Below are positions 35,921 through 48,709 of a stretch of 64,000 nt of DNA, piece by piece. The position numbers were made by a program, and so were the translations under genes. Each line of letters begins with the position of its first letter. The stretch's first letter is position 1. The notes below the pieces were generated by a model. The model was not told the origin of the DNA, searched no databases, and saw only the letters and a program-made list of their open reading frames with translations. Location of the stretch: NCBI GenBank assembly GCA_032164295.1, contig JAJHTX010000001.1, forward strand, positions 3,348,001-3,412,000. The letters are read 5' to 3'. The DNA comes from Inonotus obliquus. Its lineage: Eukaryota; Basidiomycota; Agaricomycetes; Hymenochaetales; Hymenochaetaceae.

Positions 35921-37753
35921 TTATGTTTCTTGTACGTAGTTCCCTAAATATCGAACGATTAGCGACGTTAAGTAAACTGCAACTGAAAGGAGGTATGAAA
36001 GGTAAACAAACCTGGGAAGACACCTTCTCGCCCATTCAGTCGACCCGTCCACCAATCTTCTGTACTTTCAGTACGTTTCACAACTTCGATACGATCTCCT
36101 GTCCTGAATTCCAAATCACCCTCCGCCTGTAAAGGAAGGTCCAAAATATCAAACAACACTTCTTAAAAAAACGGTGGACAGAGGCAAGACAGACCTGAGG
36201 CTCGAAATCATACAACGCAACAACATACTGCACAGGAGGTTCTGCAACGCGAGGTTTCGGTTTCAGTGGTGGCGGCGGCGGTGGAGCTTTCTTCGCAGCA
36301 GCAGAGGCGGCTGCAGCACCGTTGTTCGACGGAGTATATGGAGGCGGAGCAGCGCCGTTACCTCCGAATGAAGGAGGTGGAGGTGGAGGCTTCTTCGCAA
36401 ACCCTCCATACGAAGGAGATCTCGCAAAAGAACTCGTCGTAGAGCCCGACATCGCCGTATTTGATCTCGCTAAGGACGAAGCGCCAAACCCGCTACTTCC
36501 AGACATGGTGGAGTTTTGCCGAGAAGTTTGCATCATCTTCGCAGTAGAGACGATGCGCTTCGTTATATGCATTTCTTCTATACGTTGCCATGCATCTGTA
36601 CGATTGTTCTCGTAGTCCTGCGCGATTTGTCCGATGGGGACTTGGACGTCGTATTTACCCTGTGCGAAGGCGTAGAGCTTCTCCATGAGCATGTAGTAGA
36701 TGTTCAGTCTGTTTCGGTTGTGAAGGATTAGATGTGATAAGATTGAGGGTGGGGAAGCGATACGAACTGCATGTAATAGAAGGAGTTATACAGAGGATCA
36801 ATGAATTGCGTGCAGAGCACGAAGAAGCGCGGAAGCTCGTCCTTCAACGCATTATTCATCACTTCGTATTCGTTTGTAGCGATTTCGAAATCTTGCTCAA
36901 GCTAGGACAATAAATGTCAAGTATCAGCATCATTAATGATGCGAGCGCGCCGAAATTTGATAATTTCCCACCGACCTTGAATAAATTTTTCTCATCATTG
37001 AGCGTTTTCTCCTTTTTATCGCGCAGCTTTGTCAACGAATTGTTGAATCTGTCATAATCAAGAAGCTGACCGAGGATGCGTTAATTAATTAACGAGACGG
37101 ATATTGATGAGCGAAGTACTCTACCTTATGATCGCGCTTCGTAATATTCTTCCGAATACCCCTCATGATTCCTTGTAATTCCTTCACAGGCACAACGATA
37201 CGAGACTCGATAAGCTCGAGCTCGGGTGAAATGCTGAGTCTAAGCTCTTCGAAATGTTGTTGATAAGCATCGACGTTGCGGATCGTGTCCTGTGACTCCG
37301 GGTGCTTGCCGATGAGGTCGAATTCTCCGACCATGGGGTGGAATATTTCGCTATAGTGTTGTGCGAAGCCTTGACCAGCAGTAAAGAGATCTTTTAGCGA
37401 CATGGAGTTAGCAATAAAGAAAGGGGCTGAAGGCAGAAAAAATACGTACTAATGACGGCCTCGGTAAACTTCTTACAGTCTTTCAGCAGTTTCTCGACAG
37501 TATCCTCCATAGACGTAAATTTGCGTTGGTAATCATCGAACTCTGGGTCGGATGACTCTACGGACCATTATCGGGAAATCGAGTAAAAAGTAATCTATAT
37601 GACGATAATGACTATACTTACTCTTGGACATTCCGACCTTGGAGGTCACCAAGTGCGGCGTCCTACATCATAGACCGTCAAATCAGCTACACTCTTATCT
37701 TCATGGAATTTGCGAGAGACATACCGCTTGATAGCCTTAGTGAATCCCTTCAT
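35921..37753 (-). CDS. HOB1: BAR domain and SH3 protein (amphiphysin/RVS167/HOB1 type)
   Basis: Starts MKGFTKAIKRTPHLVTSKVGMSK at 37753, typical of fungal N-BAR proteins. The BAR domain runs through 'LFTAGQGFAQHYSEIFHPM', 'RNVDAYQQHFEELRLSISPELE', 'KNITKRDHKV' and 'ALKDELPRFFVLCTQFIDPLYNSFYYMQ'. A Ser/Gly/Pro-rich linker with poly-Pro runs follows (36.2-36.5 kb). It ends in an SH3 domain ('VVALYDFEPQAEGDLEFRTGD', 'DWWTGRLNGREGVFPGNYVQET'), with the stop at 35921 only three residues after the SH3. Known role: membrane curvature and actin patches in endocytosis. The last exon codes only about seven residues. It shares a 182-bp divergent promoter with SDO1. Confidence 0.93.
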
Positions 37754-37935
37754 CTCGGGTGTTCAACACGAAGAGGACGAAAGCCAAGATGATGAAGAAA
37801 GATAATGGATGAGGTTGGTCAAGACTGAAGCGGAGTGGACGCATACACCTGCGATGCATAGCCATCACGTGAATTATAAACAATATCGCTTCATTTCGCT
37901 ACTTTCGCGGCAACAACTTGCTTACTATACCCGCC

Positions 37936-39064
37936 ATGCCTATTAACCTCCCTTCAAACCAAATCAAGTGCGATTATTCTTCGAGATTTAGTCGTATGTT
38001 TGGTTGACCCGTGACGATTATAGACTGACCAACGTGTCTGTCGTCCGCCTCAAGAAAGGTGGTAAACGTTTTGAAGTGAGTCAGTTACGCATACAATCCA
38101 TGTCGTTCTTCCCTCCGTAGTAAGATTTCATGCTCATCATGGTAGACAGGTAGCATGCTACAAGAATAAGGTGTTAGAATGGAGGAACGGCGTGTACGTT
38201 CTTCCAGTCCACGTACTATGAAACCGAGACTCTGATGATGATGCATTCAGAGAAACGAATCTGGACGACGTACTCCAAATCAGCGCCGTCTTCGTAAACG
38301 TATCCAAAGGTGAACAAGCAAAAGCAGGCGATCTCAAAAAAGCTTTCGGGAACAAGTCTAAAGACGATATTATCAAAGAGGTATGTTATGTCTTCCTCAT
38401 CCATCTCTTCATTTCCAAACTCAACACACCCACTCAAAAAAACTATCCAGATCCTCAAAGACGGCGAATTCCAAGTCGGCGAGAAAGAACGTACACACGA
38501 ACTAACCAACCTCCGCAAAGATATCGCTCACCGCGTATCAACATCCGTAGTCGATCCATCGACTCAACGTCCCTATTCCCTCGCTATAATCGAAAAGGCT
38601 TTATCAGAAGTAGGATTTAGCGTTGATCCTTCTAAGAACGCGAAGAGTCAGGCTTTGGTTGCGATTAAGATGTTACAGACAAGTGAGAATGCTAAGTTAC
38701 CGGTTCAGAGAGCTAGGATGAGGGTTAGGGTGGTTATTCCTGCTAGAGGCGGTAAAGATGGCGGTGGTGGAGACGGGGAAAGTGGGAAAGACGTTCTTGA
38801 GAAGATTGAAGGGAAAATCAGGGAAGGCGCGGAGGTCGTGGAAGATGTGGAAGAGAGGGATGGTATTTGGGAAGCAGTAAGTTATTCGCTATTTCATGTT
38901 CTTGTTTATCAGCAAGACCGTTACTGACAGTTTATCGCTCGCTGTAGACTCTACAGATTGATCCTGGCCAGTTTCGGGTATATAAGGAATTACTCGACAA
39001 GGAGTGCAAATGGGGGCGACTCGTCGTCGTTGAACACACCATATTCGCAGCTCCTGCTGCATAA
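37936..39064 (+). CDS. SDO1: ribosome maturation protein SDO1/SBDS
   Basis: Six exons: 37936-37967, 38024-38075, 38150-38193, 38251-38380, 38451-38876, 38948-39064, giving 266 residues, close to the usual 250. The N-terminal FYSH domain reads '[25 protein letters not shown]' and 'NLDDVLQISAVFVNVSKGEQAKAGDLKKAFG'. The central and C-terminal domains read 'LTNLRKDIAHRVSTSVVDPST' and 'SQALVAIKMLQ', ending 'WGRLVVVEHTIFAAPAA'. Known role: with the GTPase Efl1 it releases Tif6/eIF6 from pre-60S subunits in the cytoplasm. A Gly/Asp-rich loop (GGKDGGGGDGESGKD) between beta strands of domain III is longer than usual. Confidence 0.95.
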
Positions 39065-39217
39065 ATCATGGATCATGAATGTGCCCACGAATCATTTGTT
39101 GTAACAGTACTTTCGATGTACGTCGTTGTTGAGTGATGCAATTCTTGTATAGTATAGAGGATGTCTCCCTACTATGTAAATACAAAGCACGATAGCAGTA
39201 AACTAAACACTGGGACT

Positions 39218-41267
39218 TTACATTCTAGTCGTCTCTTCACGCTCGACATCCCTCAACAAAAGATGTTTCAATACTCTATCCCAGTTCTCATCCCACGAAC
39301 ACCACCCTTCCCCTTCGTCAACATCAGTTTCTCTCCCGTGCACCACACGTTGTCGCTGTCGACGCTGCGCGGTTGTACTACTCGACATACTTTGAGCAAA
39401 TGACTCACGAAGCTTCGCAAGCCCAGGTGCATCTGGGAATCCGCTCAGGATGTCTACGAGTTGAGAAGCGAGCCCGTCTGCTGTTTTGAACGCGCGGCCG
39501 TTTTGCCTGTCTTTGACGAGTTCAGAGAGACTGCGATCAGTGAGTTGACAAGTCAACGAACGTCTCTCTGCCAAAGGTGAAACGGCGGCTCTTACCATGG
39601 GAAGTCAAGCGCACAGACAGGCAGTCCACATCCAAACATGTCGACTACTTTCATCGGAAGATCTAAATTAGAGGAGCTTGAATGTAAGCATACTCCCAGG
39701 TCCGCGGAACCTAGCAACAAGGTGTCAGCATCTGGAATTTGCAAGTCCAAAAGCAGAACATACCAAGCAAGATAGGGTAATCCTCAGCCTCGAGCCACAA
39801 GCTTCTACACCTAACCCAACGCCAGCCTTCCTCTTCCTCCCGACGCATAACCTCGTTCATGTAAAACGCCTTCTGAGGACCTTTGCCGGTTACTATAGCC
39901 AGCAGCTTAGGTAGTTCATGTCTGTCGCTCCCATTTCTCCCTTCATTGGCTGATCGCGCTCGTTTCTCATAGGCAGTCAAAGCATCAAGCAAGAGACCAA
40001 AGTCCTCATCGGGCGTCCATGACGTGGAACTGACGAGTAGAGCTGGGCGATCAGCTCGCAAGGCGGGGAAGGTTGATCCTGCTGATGACGGATCGGAGAG
40101 CTCGGAGTCGAATGAGAGAGGGCGTTGATGAGTCAAACGCGTAAATGGTGTAGAGCGAGGGGCGTTATACTTCGGGAGGAACTCCTTTAATGATTGAGAG
40201 GAGAGGGTTGGCGCAAGTTTGTTAAAAAGCTGAGGACAATAACTAATCAGTGCCCTTCTCCACGCACAGTTACCGCAAATAGTAACGTACATCATGAATC
40301 TCGAAGTCTTCCGCGCGCTTGAAGTAGGACGGAGGGCGATCATGGAGAACTGCTTTGATACCTCTCGAATTTTTGATTATTACGCTGAATAGTATGCACT
40401 AAGGAGACACGCACTGCAAGTCCCAATCCTTGACTAAGACGTCACGCATCGCTCGAGTGACGAAAAGATGTATATGAGCCCGTCGACCAAAGAATTTCTC
40501 GAATCTTTCAAACATAAATCAGATAAATATTTCGCACAGAACTTGAGAACATTATGAACTCACTCCTTAGCAACCTTAACGAGCACATGCTTCTCTCCCA
40601 ACTTCAGCGCAAGGATACTATACCCGAGATTATGCCAATCAATAATGAGCTTGCTGCCTCGAAGCCAACATACGAGCTGTACGAGCGCAAGAGTAGGAAT
40701 GCTAGGAGGGTTCTGACTTCAAGAAGCAGCGTAACTAACTCAGTGACTGGAAGTTCTTTTCGTGTCCCGGGGAAGATGGAGGAGTGCAGGATGAACGAAC
40801 GAACCTGTACTATGATATATTCTGGTGGTTGTGGGATATAGGCCAGAAGCGCATAAAGAACTGTACAAATTTGTACAGTAATTTTGATGGGTGCAAGTAA
40901 GAGGAACGGGAGTCCTTTGAATAATGAAGGTGTCTCTGCAAGATGAACCAATTCGACGTTCAGCCGTTCTAGAGAGGGAATCGGTCTCGAACCTTCCGTG
41001 AACATAAAGCGATCAGCAATAATTTATCAGTAAAGGGGAGATTAATTTTATAAACATACCAGCATATCCAACCAAGTACGTCTGAAAACGCGCATTCGCA
41101 AAGCTTTCAGCATGATACATCATTCTCGGACTTCTTCCAATATCTCCCAGAACGAGAACCGCTACGCATCGGAGGACCGCTCTATCCCTTTTGATGAAAG
41201 AATTTCGAATGAAGTAAACCACTAGAAGTGAGATTGAGACTCTTAGAAGGAAGGTATAGTCCACCAT
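39218..41267 (-). CDS. ALG1: ALG1 beta-1,4-mannosyltransferase (N-glycan assembly)
   Basis: Start chosen at 41267 ([20 protein letters not shown]), which gives the single N-terminal membrane anchor; an upstream in-frame Met at 41372 is less likely. Motifs: '[21 protein letters not shown]', '[22 protein letters not shown]', a second hydrophobic stretch '[21 protein letters not shown]', '[13 protein letters not shown]', '[21 protein letters not shown]', '[12 protein letters not shown]', '[17 protein letters not shown]'. These mark ALG1, which adds the first mannose to GlcNAc2-PP-dolichol on the cytosolic ER face. Several short introns. The C-terminal end (REETTRM) lies at 39218, convergent with SDO1. 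Confidence 0.94.
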
Positions 41268-43109
41268 CGGATGAATTTTATGCTTGTTGCTCTGTTCAAG
41301 GTAATTCAGAGGTAGAGATCCAAGAAAACGTGTTCGCCATCGCAGGTGAAGTGGCACACGCATCACGTGCAACCATTTTCATGTGCTTTTTCCCCATGCC
41401 GTTGCCAAATCCTCATTCATTCCATAGTCTCTCCGTCAAAGCTTTTACTTGGTCATAACACTTCGACAATTCGGCCGTCTCAACAAATCCAATCTGTTGA
41501 ACACATCTCATATGCTCTCATATCGCACAGGGAAATAAACCAATCGTGACCGTTTCCAGACTTGGCACAACTCAAGAATCCGCTTCCACACCTCTGGTTC
41601 TCTCTAATTTTCTATGAGAAATGTCAAGAAGTATCAGAGAGAATATGGAGACAAAGGGCTGATTTGATGAAGAGGTTTGATGATGCGCAGTGATGTGCCC
41701 GGGGCCCGGAGAGTCAAGAGTCTTGTAGGGAATCTCAATCGCTTGGTGGTTGCTGATTCCGTCCATCCGTCCAGTCGATTGATTTTGTGATGTGGAGACT
41801 GGACACCTTGGGATTGATGAATATGACTGGTAAGTAATATTGACTTCCCTACAGGATTTGTATCGGGACCAGGACGTGCCAGCAGGTGCATCGTAACAAC
41901 CTCAACAGGATTCTGCCAAGCTACCTAGCCCCTTCGGCATAACGAATGCCATCCTGTACGTTCGTTGTTGATGTATTCTACCATCATTCTCATTCTCAGC
42001 CATAGTGTATGCATATGGTTGTGCCAGGTTTCAACCACCCCAGCTCCATCCAGCACTGACGACTGACGGTTGGTACGGCCCCTTTTCACCCTCCACGCGA
42101 CTATCAACCCTCCGTTTCCGTTTTCACGTAAATTCTCGGGAGTATTTCAATCCGGTGCCGGTGCCGGGAGAATAAGGGGTTCCGGACGACGACGACGACG
42201 ACTCCTTACCGACAATGACGAACTCATGTTCGGGCCGAAAGTACAACTAGAAACACCCATCCATCTCCTCCTTCTCTCCCCCTTCGAGTGCGCACATCCT
42301 GCCTGGTTTGGTTGAATCCCTATCGAAGCACCTAGATTGAACCTAACCAAGACGTTGAACCCGACGGCATTCTAGTTTTCCGAGGGGATACTTTCGTACC
42401 TAAGGACATGAGAAACATGACATCCTTCCGAGATTAATCCTCAGTGCCAAGCATCGAAACAGTACAGGTTGGCTTTATCATACGCGCATATTCCGATAGG
42501 TGGAAAGGCTCGTACATTTCCATCTCAGCGGATGTGCACTTGACGAGATAGTCGTGCGTTCTGTCGGACTCGGTTGGCCATCTTTCCCCTTCCTAGTCTA
42601 ACGTCTCTGGTGTTCTCGCTTCTTGCAAGGTAGCGAAGATGGAATCCATATAGAGTATACTTGCTCAACTCCTGACGACTAGGCCCATGTCCAACAAACT
42701 TCTATGTCCTCCAGCCTCTGGCCGCTGAGCATTGTTTGACTCTGAGCAAAACCTACAGACACACACGCTACGCCCGTGAGTATGTTTTGTTTCCATCCAA
42801 CAAAAGCGATGATGGTATCCATACAACAATGCGCCGTATGTTTTCGTCGTCAAGTCGTTATTGGAAACATTGTTTATTCTATTGTGCCCGATTGGCACGC
42901 TACTTGCACGTGTCTTCACATTCGTCCGTGCCAGCGCATCTCTAAGCAGTAGCAGTATGTGTGCGCTTCTCTATGTAGCTATGTATGTTTGCATGTTCGC
43001 ATGTTTTTCCACGAATCCACGAATCGGAAACCGCAATAAAGAACAGAAAGACCTAACCGATGACAATGATGACGACTAGATCTAGAGAGCCACATCGACA
43101 TACACTATC
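41268..43109. other. 1.8-kb intergenic region, no gene recognised
   Basis: Lies between the ALG1 start and the ARO2 stop. A short CGACGACGACGACGA run is at about 42185-42201 with GGTGCCGGTGCCGG just before it. Open frames are short, unconserved in appearance and lack splice logic. Confidence 0.5.
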
Positions 43110-45377
43110 TCACACATCCTTCTTCTCATCATCAACGCCATTACCCTTCTTCTGAGGGATCAAACGGGGTGGCAAAATCATCGTAGGTGGGAGTGTCGTA
43201 ATTGATGGCAACAACGACGCCGCAGTGTCTCTCGCGTTCTGCATTAGCAGCATATCCATAACCACTAGCGCTGACATTGCCTCGACAATGGGTACGGCGC
43301 GGGGTACGACGCAAGGGTCGTGTCTACCCCTTGCAGCTAGTTTGCCCTCTGTGCCGTCATACTGTGCCGTCGCCTGAGCTTGGCTAATCGTTGCAGGGGA
43401 CTTGAATCCAACGCGGATATAGACGTCCTGTCCATTCGTAATCCCACCCTGTACACCTCCGCTCCAGTTGGTACGTGTCCCGAGGCGTCCGTCAGGTAGT
43501 GCAACGAACGCGTCATTGTGTCTCGATCCGGGTACTTCTGTACCCCGAAATCCGGACCCGATTTCAAAGGCCTTGGTAGCGGGAATGCTGAGCATAGCAT
43601 GCGCAAGTGCCGCTTCGAACTTGTCGAAAACCGGTTCACCCAGACCAGGAGGCACACCTCGTAGGACGCATGTAACTGTCCCGCCTATAGAGTCGTGGGC
43701 CTCCTTGGCGCGAATAATCCGACGCGACATGCGTTCTGCCGTCTCAGGATGGGGGCAACGTGTGGGGTGTGCGTCAACATCCGCGCGGGTCACGGTTTTG
43801 AGCAGCTGTCGGAACTCTGGCGTGAGTGCTTCTTCGATAGCATCGTTCTCTTCGTCATGCGAGATGGCACGCCCATCGACAGAGGATGGGATAGTCACTT
43901 TCCCAACGGACGAAACAAATGCGACGATCTCAACTCCATACACTTGCTTCAGGTACTTCTCTGCGATGGCACCTGCAGCAACACGTCCTGAGCGAAAGCA
44001 TCTTCAATACAAAAGTGACCATTTCAAAGCGGAAGAGTCATACCAATTGTCTCACGCGCACTACTTCTTCCACCTCCGCTGCTAGCCTTGATTCCGTATT
44101 TTTTGAGATATGTGTAGTCCGCATGACTAGGTCTCGGATACAAATCTGTCTCCGAGTAATCCTTCGGCCGCTGGTCTTCGTTCTTGATAAGCATCGCAAT
44201 AGGCGTGCCAAGAGTTACACCATGCTCAACACCACTCTGAATGTGCACCAAGTCTTTCTCATCACGCTATGGGTGAGAATGAGAACAAGCGAGTGGCATG
44301 TGAAGATGTATCGGCCATCAAGCGACGAGGGGTACATAGGAGTCGGAAAGACGAACAAATACCAACGGTGGAATGGTAAAGGTAAGCGTATGCGGTGCAA
44401 GATGGCGCGATGGTTATTTTGGTGGTTTGGATCGAATGAGCGTCCAGGTTGCATAGGCATGTAACCGGGGGGAGGAGTGTGAGAAGTCGAGGCAAACAGA
44501 CGTTGCATGCGTTTATTTAAAGCACCACCCACGATCAAGCAAGCAAATGATGGCGCATGCAAAGGACGAATCGACGTGCCAAGTCACATCAAAATTTAGA
44601 TCCGAGGACGACGACAAAAGATGAAGACGCCAGATGTCAGACCAGACATCAGATGAGCAGACGAAGCAGGCACAGAAGCGAGGGGCAACGGCCAAGGAGG
44701 CGACGGTGAAACAGCATGACAGAACGTTTCGATCCAGAGATGACGCGCATCAATCGTGTCGAGAGCGTGCATCAGCCAGTTGTTACGAACAGCAAACAGA
44801 CCAGATTTTCGCAATCAGCAAATCAAGAAGAGTAGAAACGAGAATAAGATCGTGAGGCATTTCGTTGCGGCCGATAATTCCGTCGGAGGTGCAGTCGTCG
44901 GTCGACCAGGGACGCGGTTGGAGAAGAGCGTCGAGTGATGGTTCGATGAGCGTGGTTGACGAGATGACCAGGCAAGATATTCGCGTGAGTAAAATCAATA
45001 ACACACAGAGTAACGATCATCAGATGTCAGAAAACTATAGATTGTGAGAGATGGCGGGCTGCTTGCTTACCGGAGTTGTGAGATTACTCTGCCCTGGTCG
45101 TCGTCTGCTGAGCTGGACTTGAATATCCGGTGCCGTGAGTTGTAGGCCCTAAGCAGTTCCCGGTGGCAGCAAATTAGAGTAGTGTCAGTATATGCGCGAA
45201 CACCCAATCCAAACATTGAAGTGAAACGAAGAAAGAAGGGATCCCAGCATGCAAATGAGGTAGGAATGCGAGTGGGACGTAACTCACCGGTGGACACCCA
45301 TCAACGATACATCCCACAGACGCACAATGACTTTCACCGTAAGTGGTCACACGAAACAAATGCCCGAACGTCGACAT
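43110..45377 (-). CDS. ARO2: chorismate synthase
   Basis: Four exons in minus order: 45377-45288, 45148-45071, 44266-44044, 43987-43110, giving 422 residues. It starts [17 protein letters not shown] (signature 1), then '[14 protein letters not shown]', '[25 protein letters not shown]', '[40 protein letters not shown]' and the C-terminal FMN-binding region 'GSRHNDAFV', '[20 protein letters not shown]', '[17 protein letters not shown]'. It converts EPSP to chorismate, the last shikimate step; fungal enzymes are bifunctional and also reduce FMN with NADPH. Intron 2 is 804 nt, more than ten times its neighbours. Confidence 0.96.
44267..45070 (-). other. 804-nt intron of ARO2
   Basis: Begins GTAAGCAAGC after 'QSNLTTP' and ends CACCCATAG before 'RDEKDLVH'; the coding sequence is continuous across it by family comparison, so no exon is missing. 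No clear snoRNA boxes, tRNA or gene could be identified inside. Confidence 0.7.
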
Positions 45378-45684
45378 AGTCGTAACAAAGAAAATATCAC
45401 GAGCAGCTCGTAGATAGCGAGGATGTTGAATGGGAGAGTGTGAAGTTATAAGCAGTATTGAACGAGCACGGCCGCACCACCTCAGGTCTGCGTCCAAAAT
45501 TCTGCGTGACGGACGCGTGACGAATGTCGGCTGAAAACGGCAACGCGGATCACCAATAGAACCCAAAGCGCGTCCAGCTAGTGAGTCGCGTCACACACAG
45601 CGTCCACAGTGTCCGCTTTGTCCCTCCAGTCTCAGCACTCCAGAGTGAGTTTTCTCATAATCAAAGGAAGCAATCCGAACGAAA
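45378..45684. promoter_or_regulatory. 307-bp divergent promoter (ARO2 / SAP30-like gene)
   Basis: Lies between two divergent start codons. Nothing more specific than short palindromic steps was seen. Confidence 0.4.
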
Positions 45685-46879
45685 ATGTCGCCACTCGATG
45701 GTAAACCTGCTATCGCACCTGCTCCGGTACCTTCCAACAGCGCTACGGGCGCGGCTTCGAATATCGGTGGTCCAAATGCCACCGGCGGTGCAACTTCAGC
45801 GCGCGGCCAATCAATGCCATCATCAGCAGCGGCCTCACTGCCTCCTCCTCCTGCCCCACGTCCCCGGAACCAAGGTGGCCGAAAGAAAATGCCGCCTATC
45901 GAGCCCGATTCTCTGTACCGAGGTGCTGCGGGGCACGGAGCGGCTACCCATGCACACAATGCAGGAATAGCAGGCGGAGCTGGATCTAAGCGCGGGACAG
46001 ACAGTGGCGGACCTGCGGGTGCGAACGAGCCACGAAAACGGAAGCGCGTTGATACGCAGCATCTTTCCGCTTCAGCGACGGTGGGACATTCGAAACAAAG
46101 CGTATCCGGCAGTATGCACTCACATTCCCATGGATATGGCGGTGTGTCTGGTAGGGGAGGGGGAAACGTTGGGATTGGATCTACCATCACGGGCGCTGGT
46201 GGAACGAATCTGCAGAACAGCCAGACCAGCAACAATATCATTGGAACAGGCAACGGGATTGGATTTGGGACCGGCGGGGGCACAGGTCCTGGAGGCGATG
46301 GAGATGGGCAGTCATCTCTCGTGAGGAGCATCACTTCAATCACTAGCAATTTTTTTCTTACTGAGGACTGATGTACAGGTTGAATTTTCGACGCTGCCGA
46401 CGTCTGCCCTGTATGAGTACATCAGCCAACACGACCTGGTGCCGGTGATTTATCCTTCACCAAGTACTGCCGAAGATCCGCCACCACCGGCAGCGCTTCT
46501 TGACCCGGCACGCATGGCAATCGCGTCACGTGTACCCACGCCCACTCCCCTAGTGACGCCGTTGATGATGAATCAGCTGTTGGCTCACGGTGCTGCTGGT
46601 GCTGCTGCTGGAGACCCTTCGGGTAGTCGTCCGCGCCGGTCACGGGAGGCAAAAGAAGTCAGTCGAAGACGCAGCACTCGGCTACTCGAAGAAGAGTTGA
46701 GAGGGGCAGGAGGTCTTGGTGTAGGCGGGATAGGAATGGAACAAGTCCCAGTGTTAGCGGATGTAAGCGCTGTGCATGGCCTGCTGGCGACGATCGCCGC
46801 GCGGCACTTCCGGGAAAGCAGCGTACGCGAGATGGATACGCTTACCTCTTTTCTGGGAGCGGTAAAGGCACGGCGGTAA
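45685..46879 (+). CDS. SAP30/Sin3-binding-like nuclear protein
   Basis: Two exons: 45685-46320 and 46379-46879, giving 378 residues. The first exon is Gly/Ala/Ser/Pro-rich and disordered with a basic patch 'EPRKRKRVDTQH'. The second reads 'VEFSTLPTSALYEYISQHDLVPVIYPSPSTAEDPPPP', then a basic 'RPRRSREAKEVSRRRSTRLLEEE', then a helical end 'LLATIAARHFRESSVREMDTLTSFLGAVKARR'. The 'LPTSALYxY...L' start and the 'HF' plus 'E..TLTSFL' end resemble the fungal SAP30 Sin3-binding type of histone deacetylase complex subunit (family recalled, not searched). The Pro/Gly-rich first exon limits confidence. Confidence 0.62.
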
Positions 46880-47393
46880 TACAGACTATTTTCTGATACT
46901 CTTATCAAATTCGGTGTGTGGGAGACTGAGACCGCACTACGACCAATAAAAAATGATTGGGTATGCATTTGATTCGCTGTAGTTATGTGATGGTGATGGA
47001 TGGGAATAACTCGCCCATTCTGCTGGTTATTCTTCGTTGTCGTCGAAAATGGTTGCCATGCGACACCTGACCGAGCTTTCCGGCGCTCCCCATATAAGTG
47101 CCCACTATCCTTGTCCCCCTGATTTTTCCTCAGTTCTTTACGCACTCACCTCCTCCCCTCATCCCTTCGTCTTTCTCAGCAGCAGTGCTGCCTGGTCTTT
47201 TCCTTTGTCGGTATTGTTCCATTTTTCTTGTCGCTGTTCATGACACTAACGATGTTCTTCCCTTCAGCTTTCCTCGAGGATCCTTCCCCCACTCGTTCTT
47301 TTATCAACCAGTATCTCTGAAGCTCGCATATAGTCGACCTTCACTCTTTCGCATAAACGTCCTTAGTTCTTTAACGATCAGGAATCGAGCAAG
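46880..47393. promoter_or_regulatory. promoter of the secreted Asn-rich protein gene
   Basis: Contains a TATA-like CATATAAG at 47091-47098, followed by long pyrimidine-rich DNA (about 47105-47330) up to the start codon. In fungi a TATA box plus CT-rich leader commonly marks strongly expressed genes. Confidence 0.5.
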
Positions 47394-48709
47394 ATGAAGT
47401 TCGCAGCCATTCTCTCTTACATCCTCGTCGCCTTCGTCGCGACCGCTGCCGCTAATCCCCAACGCGGTGGTCGTCAGGGTAATGTATGTAATGTCTTGGA
47501 TCCCTGATACCGAAATATTTTGCTGAGCCCATGACTTTACGCCTTTAGGGCCAGGGAGGTTTCGGAGGCTTCGGCGGAGGAAACAACAACAATAACAACA
47601 ACGGCGGGAACAACAACAACAACAACAACGGCGGGCAGAACAACGGCAACAACAACAACCAGAACAACAACAACAATGGCGGGCAGAACAACAATAATAA
47701 CAACGGCGGGAACAACAATGCCGACAACGGTGACCCGCAGAGCAGTACGACGCTCGACCCCGCCGTTATTGCGACTGGTTTTGCGTCGGACGGGCAGGAG
47801 AATGCGGAGGCCGGACAGGTCCCGTCTCTCACGTCGACGAACAACTTCATCAATTTCTGTTTGACGGTCCCAGACAAGCCAATTACGAACGGCCAGCAGA
47901 TTACGGGAGGTTCATGTAACCCGGCTCCGATGGGTGTGATTGCTTCGACGTCGAACATGCCGTCTAGCAAATTCGTGGTCCCTAAAAATGGTGATACTAT
48001 TGCTGCCAACCAGGAATTCACAATTCAAATGGCGATCAACAACATTGAGACGGGTAACTTCGTCAACGCGCAGACTAACTACTACGCTGGGCCTCAGCAG
48101 ATTAACGGCCAGGGTAACATCATTGGTCACACCCACGTCGTCATTGAGAAGCTTCAGTCGCTCGACCAGACGACCCCGACTGACCCGTCGGTGTTTGCGT
48201 TCTTCAAGGGTATTAACGGTGCTGCCCAGAATGGTGTCGTTACTGCCGACGTTACGGATGGTCTTCCGGAGGGTGTATACCGCATCGCGTCCATCAACTC
48301 AGCTGCTAACCATCAACCGGTCCTTGTCGCTGTTGCGCAGCACGGTTCTCTCGATGACATGGCCTACTTCACTGTCTCGAACAATGCTGGTGTACGTTCT
48401 TTCTCAAGTCTTCGCTCTCGATTCTGATTTTGATATACGTACTTTCAGGCTGACAATGCCGACAACAACGCCGACAACAACAACAACAACGGTCAGAACA
48501 ACAACAACAATGGTCAGAACAACAACAATGGCCAACAGAACAATGGCGGCAACAACAACGGCCAACAGAACGGCGGCAACAACAACGGTCAACAGAACAA
48601 CGGCGGTAACAACAACAACCAGAACCGTGGTGGATTCGGCGGCGGATTCGGTGGCGGACGCAACGGTGGTCGTGGACGTGGCCGTGGCCGACGTCACCTC
48701 ACCTTCTAA
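47394..48709 (+). CDS. secreted protein with Asn/Gly-rich arms
   Basis: Three exons: 47394-47483, 47549-48391, 48449-48709, giving 397 residues. A clear signal peptide (MKFAAILSYILVAFVATAAA) is followed by NPQRGGRQGN. Residues about 31-85 are almost only Asn and Gly. A compact central domain follows ('TTLDPAVIATGFASDGQENAEAG', 'NFINFCLTVPDKPITNGQQI', 'SCNPAPMGVIA', 'GHTHVVIEKL', 'GVYRIASINSAANHQPVLVAVAQHG'), then a second Asn/Gln/Gly-rich arm and an RGG-like end (GGRGRGRGRRHLTF). This matches a secreted protein type common in basidiomycetes with no known function. Low-complexity arms are coded mainly by AAC/GGC. Likely extracellular or in the cell wall. Confidence 0.88.

Noticed and set aside
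45591..46349. 252-codon minus-strand frame, Pro-rich
   Set aside because: Antisense of the Gly/Ala-rich SAP30-like first exon; Pro-rich shadows of Gly-rich genes are expected.
47545..48021. Minus-strand Leu/Phe-rich frame under the secreted gene
   Set aside because: Antisense translation of AAC/GGC repeats; no independent evidence.
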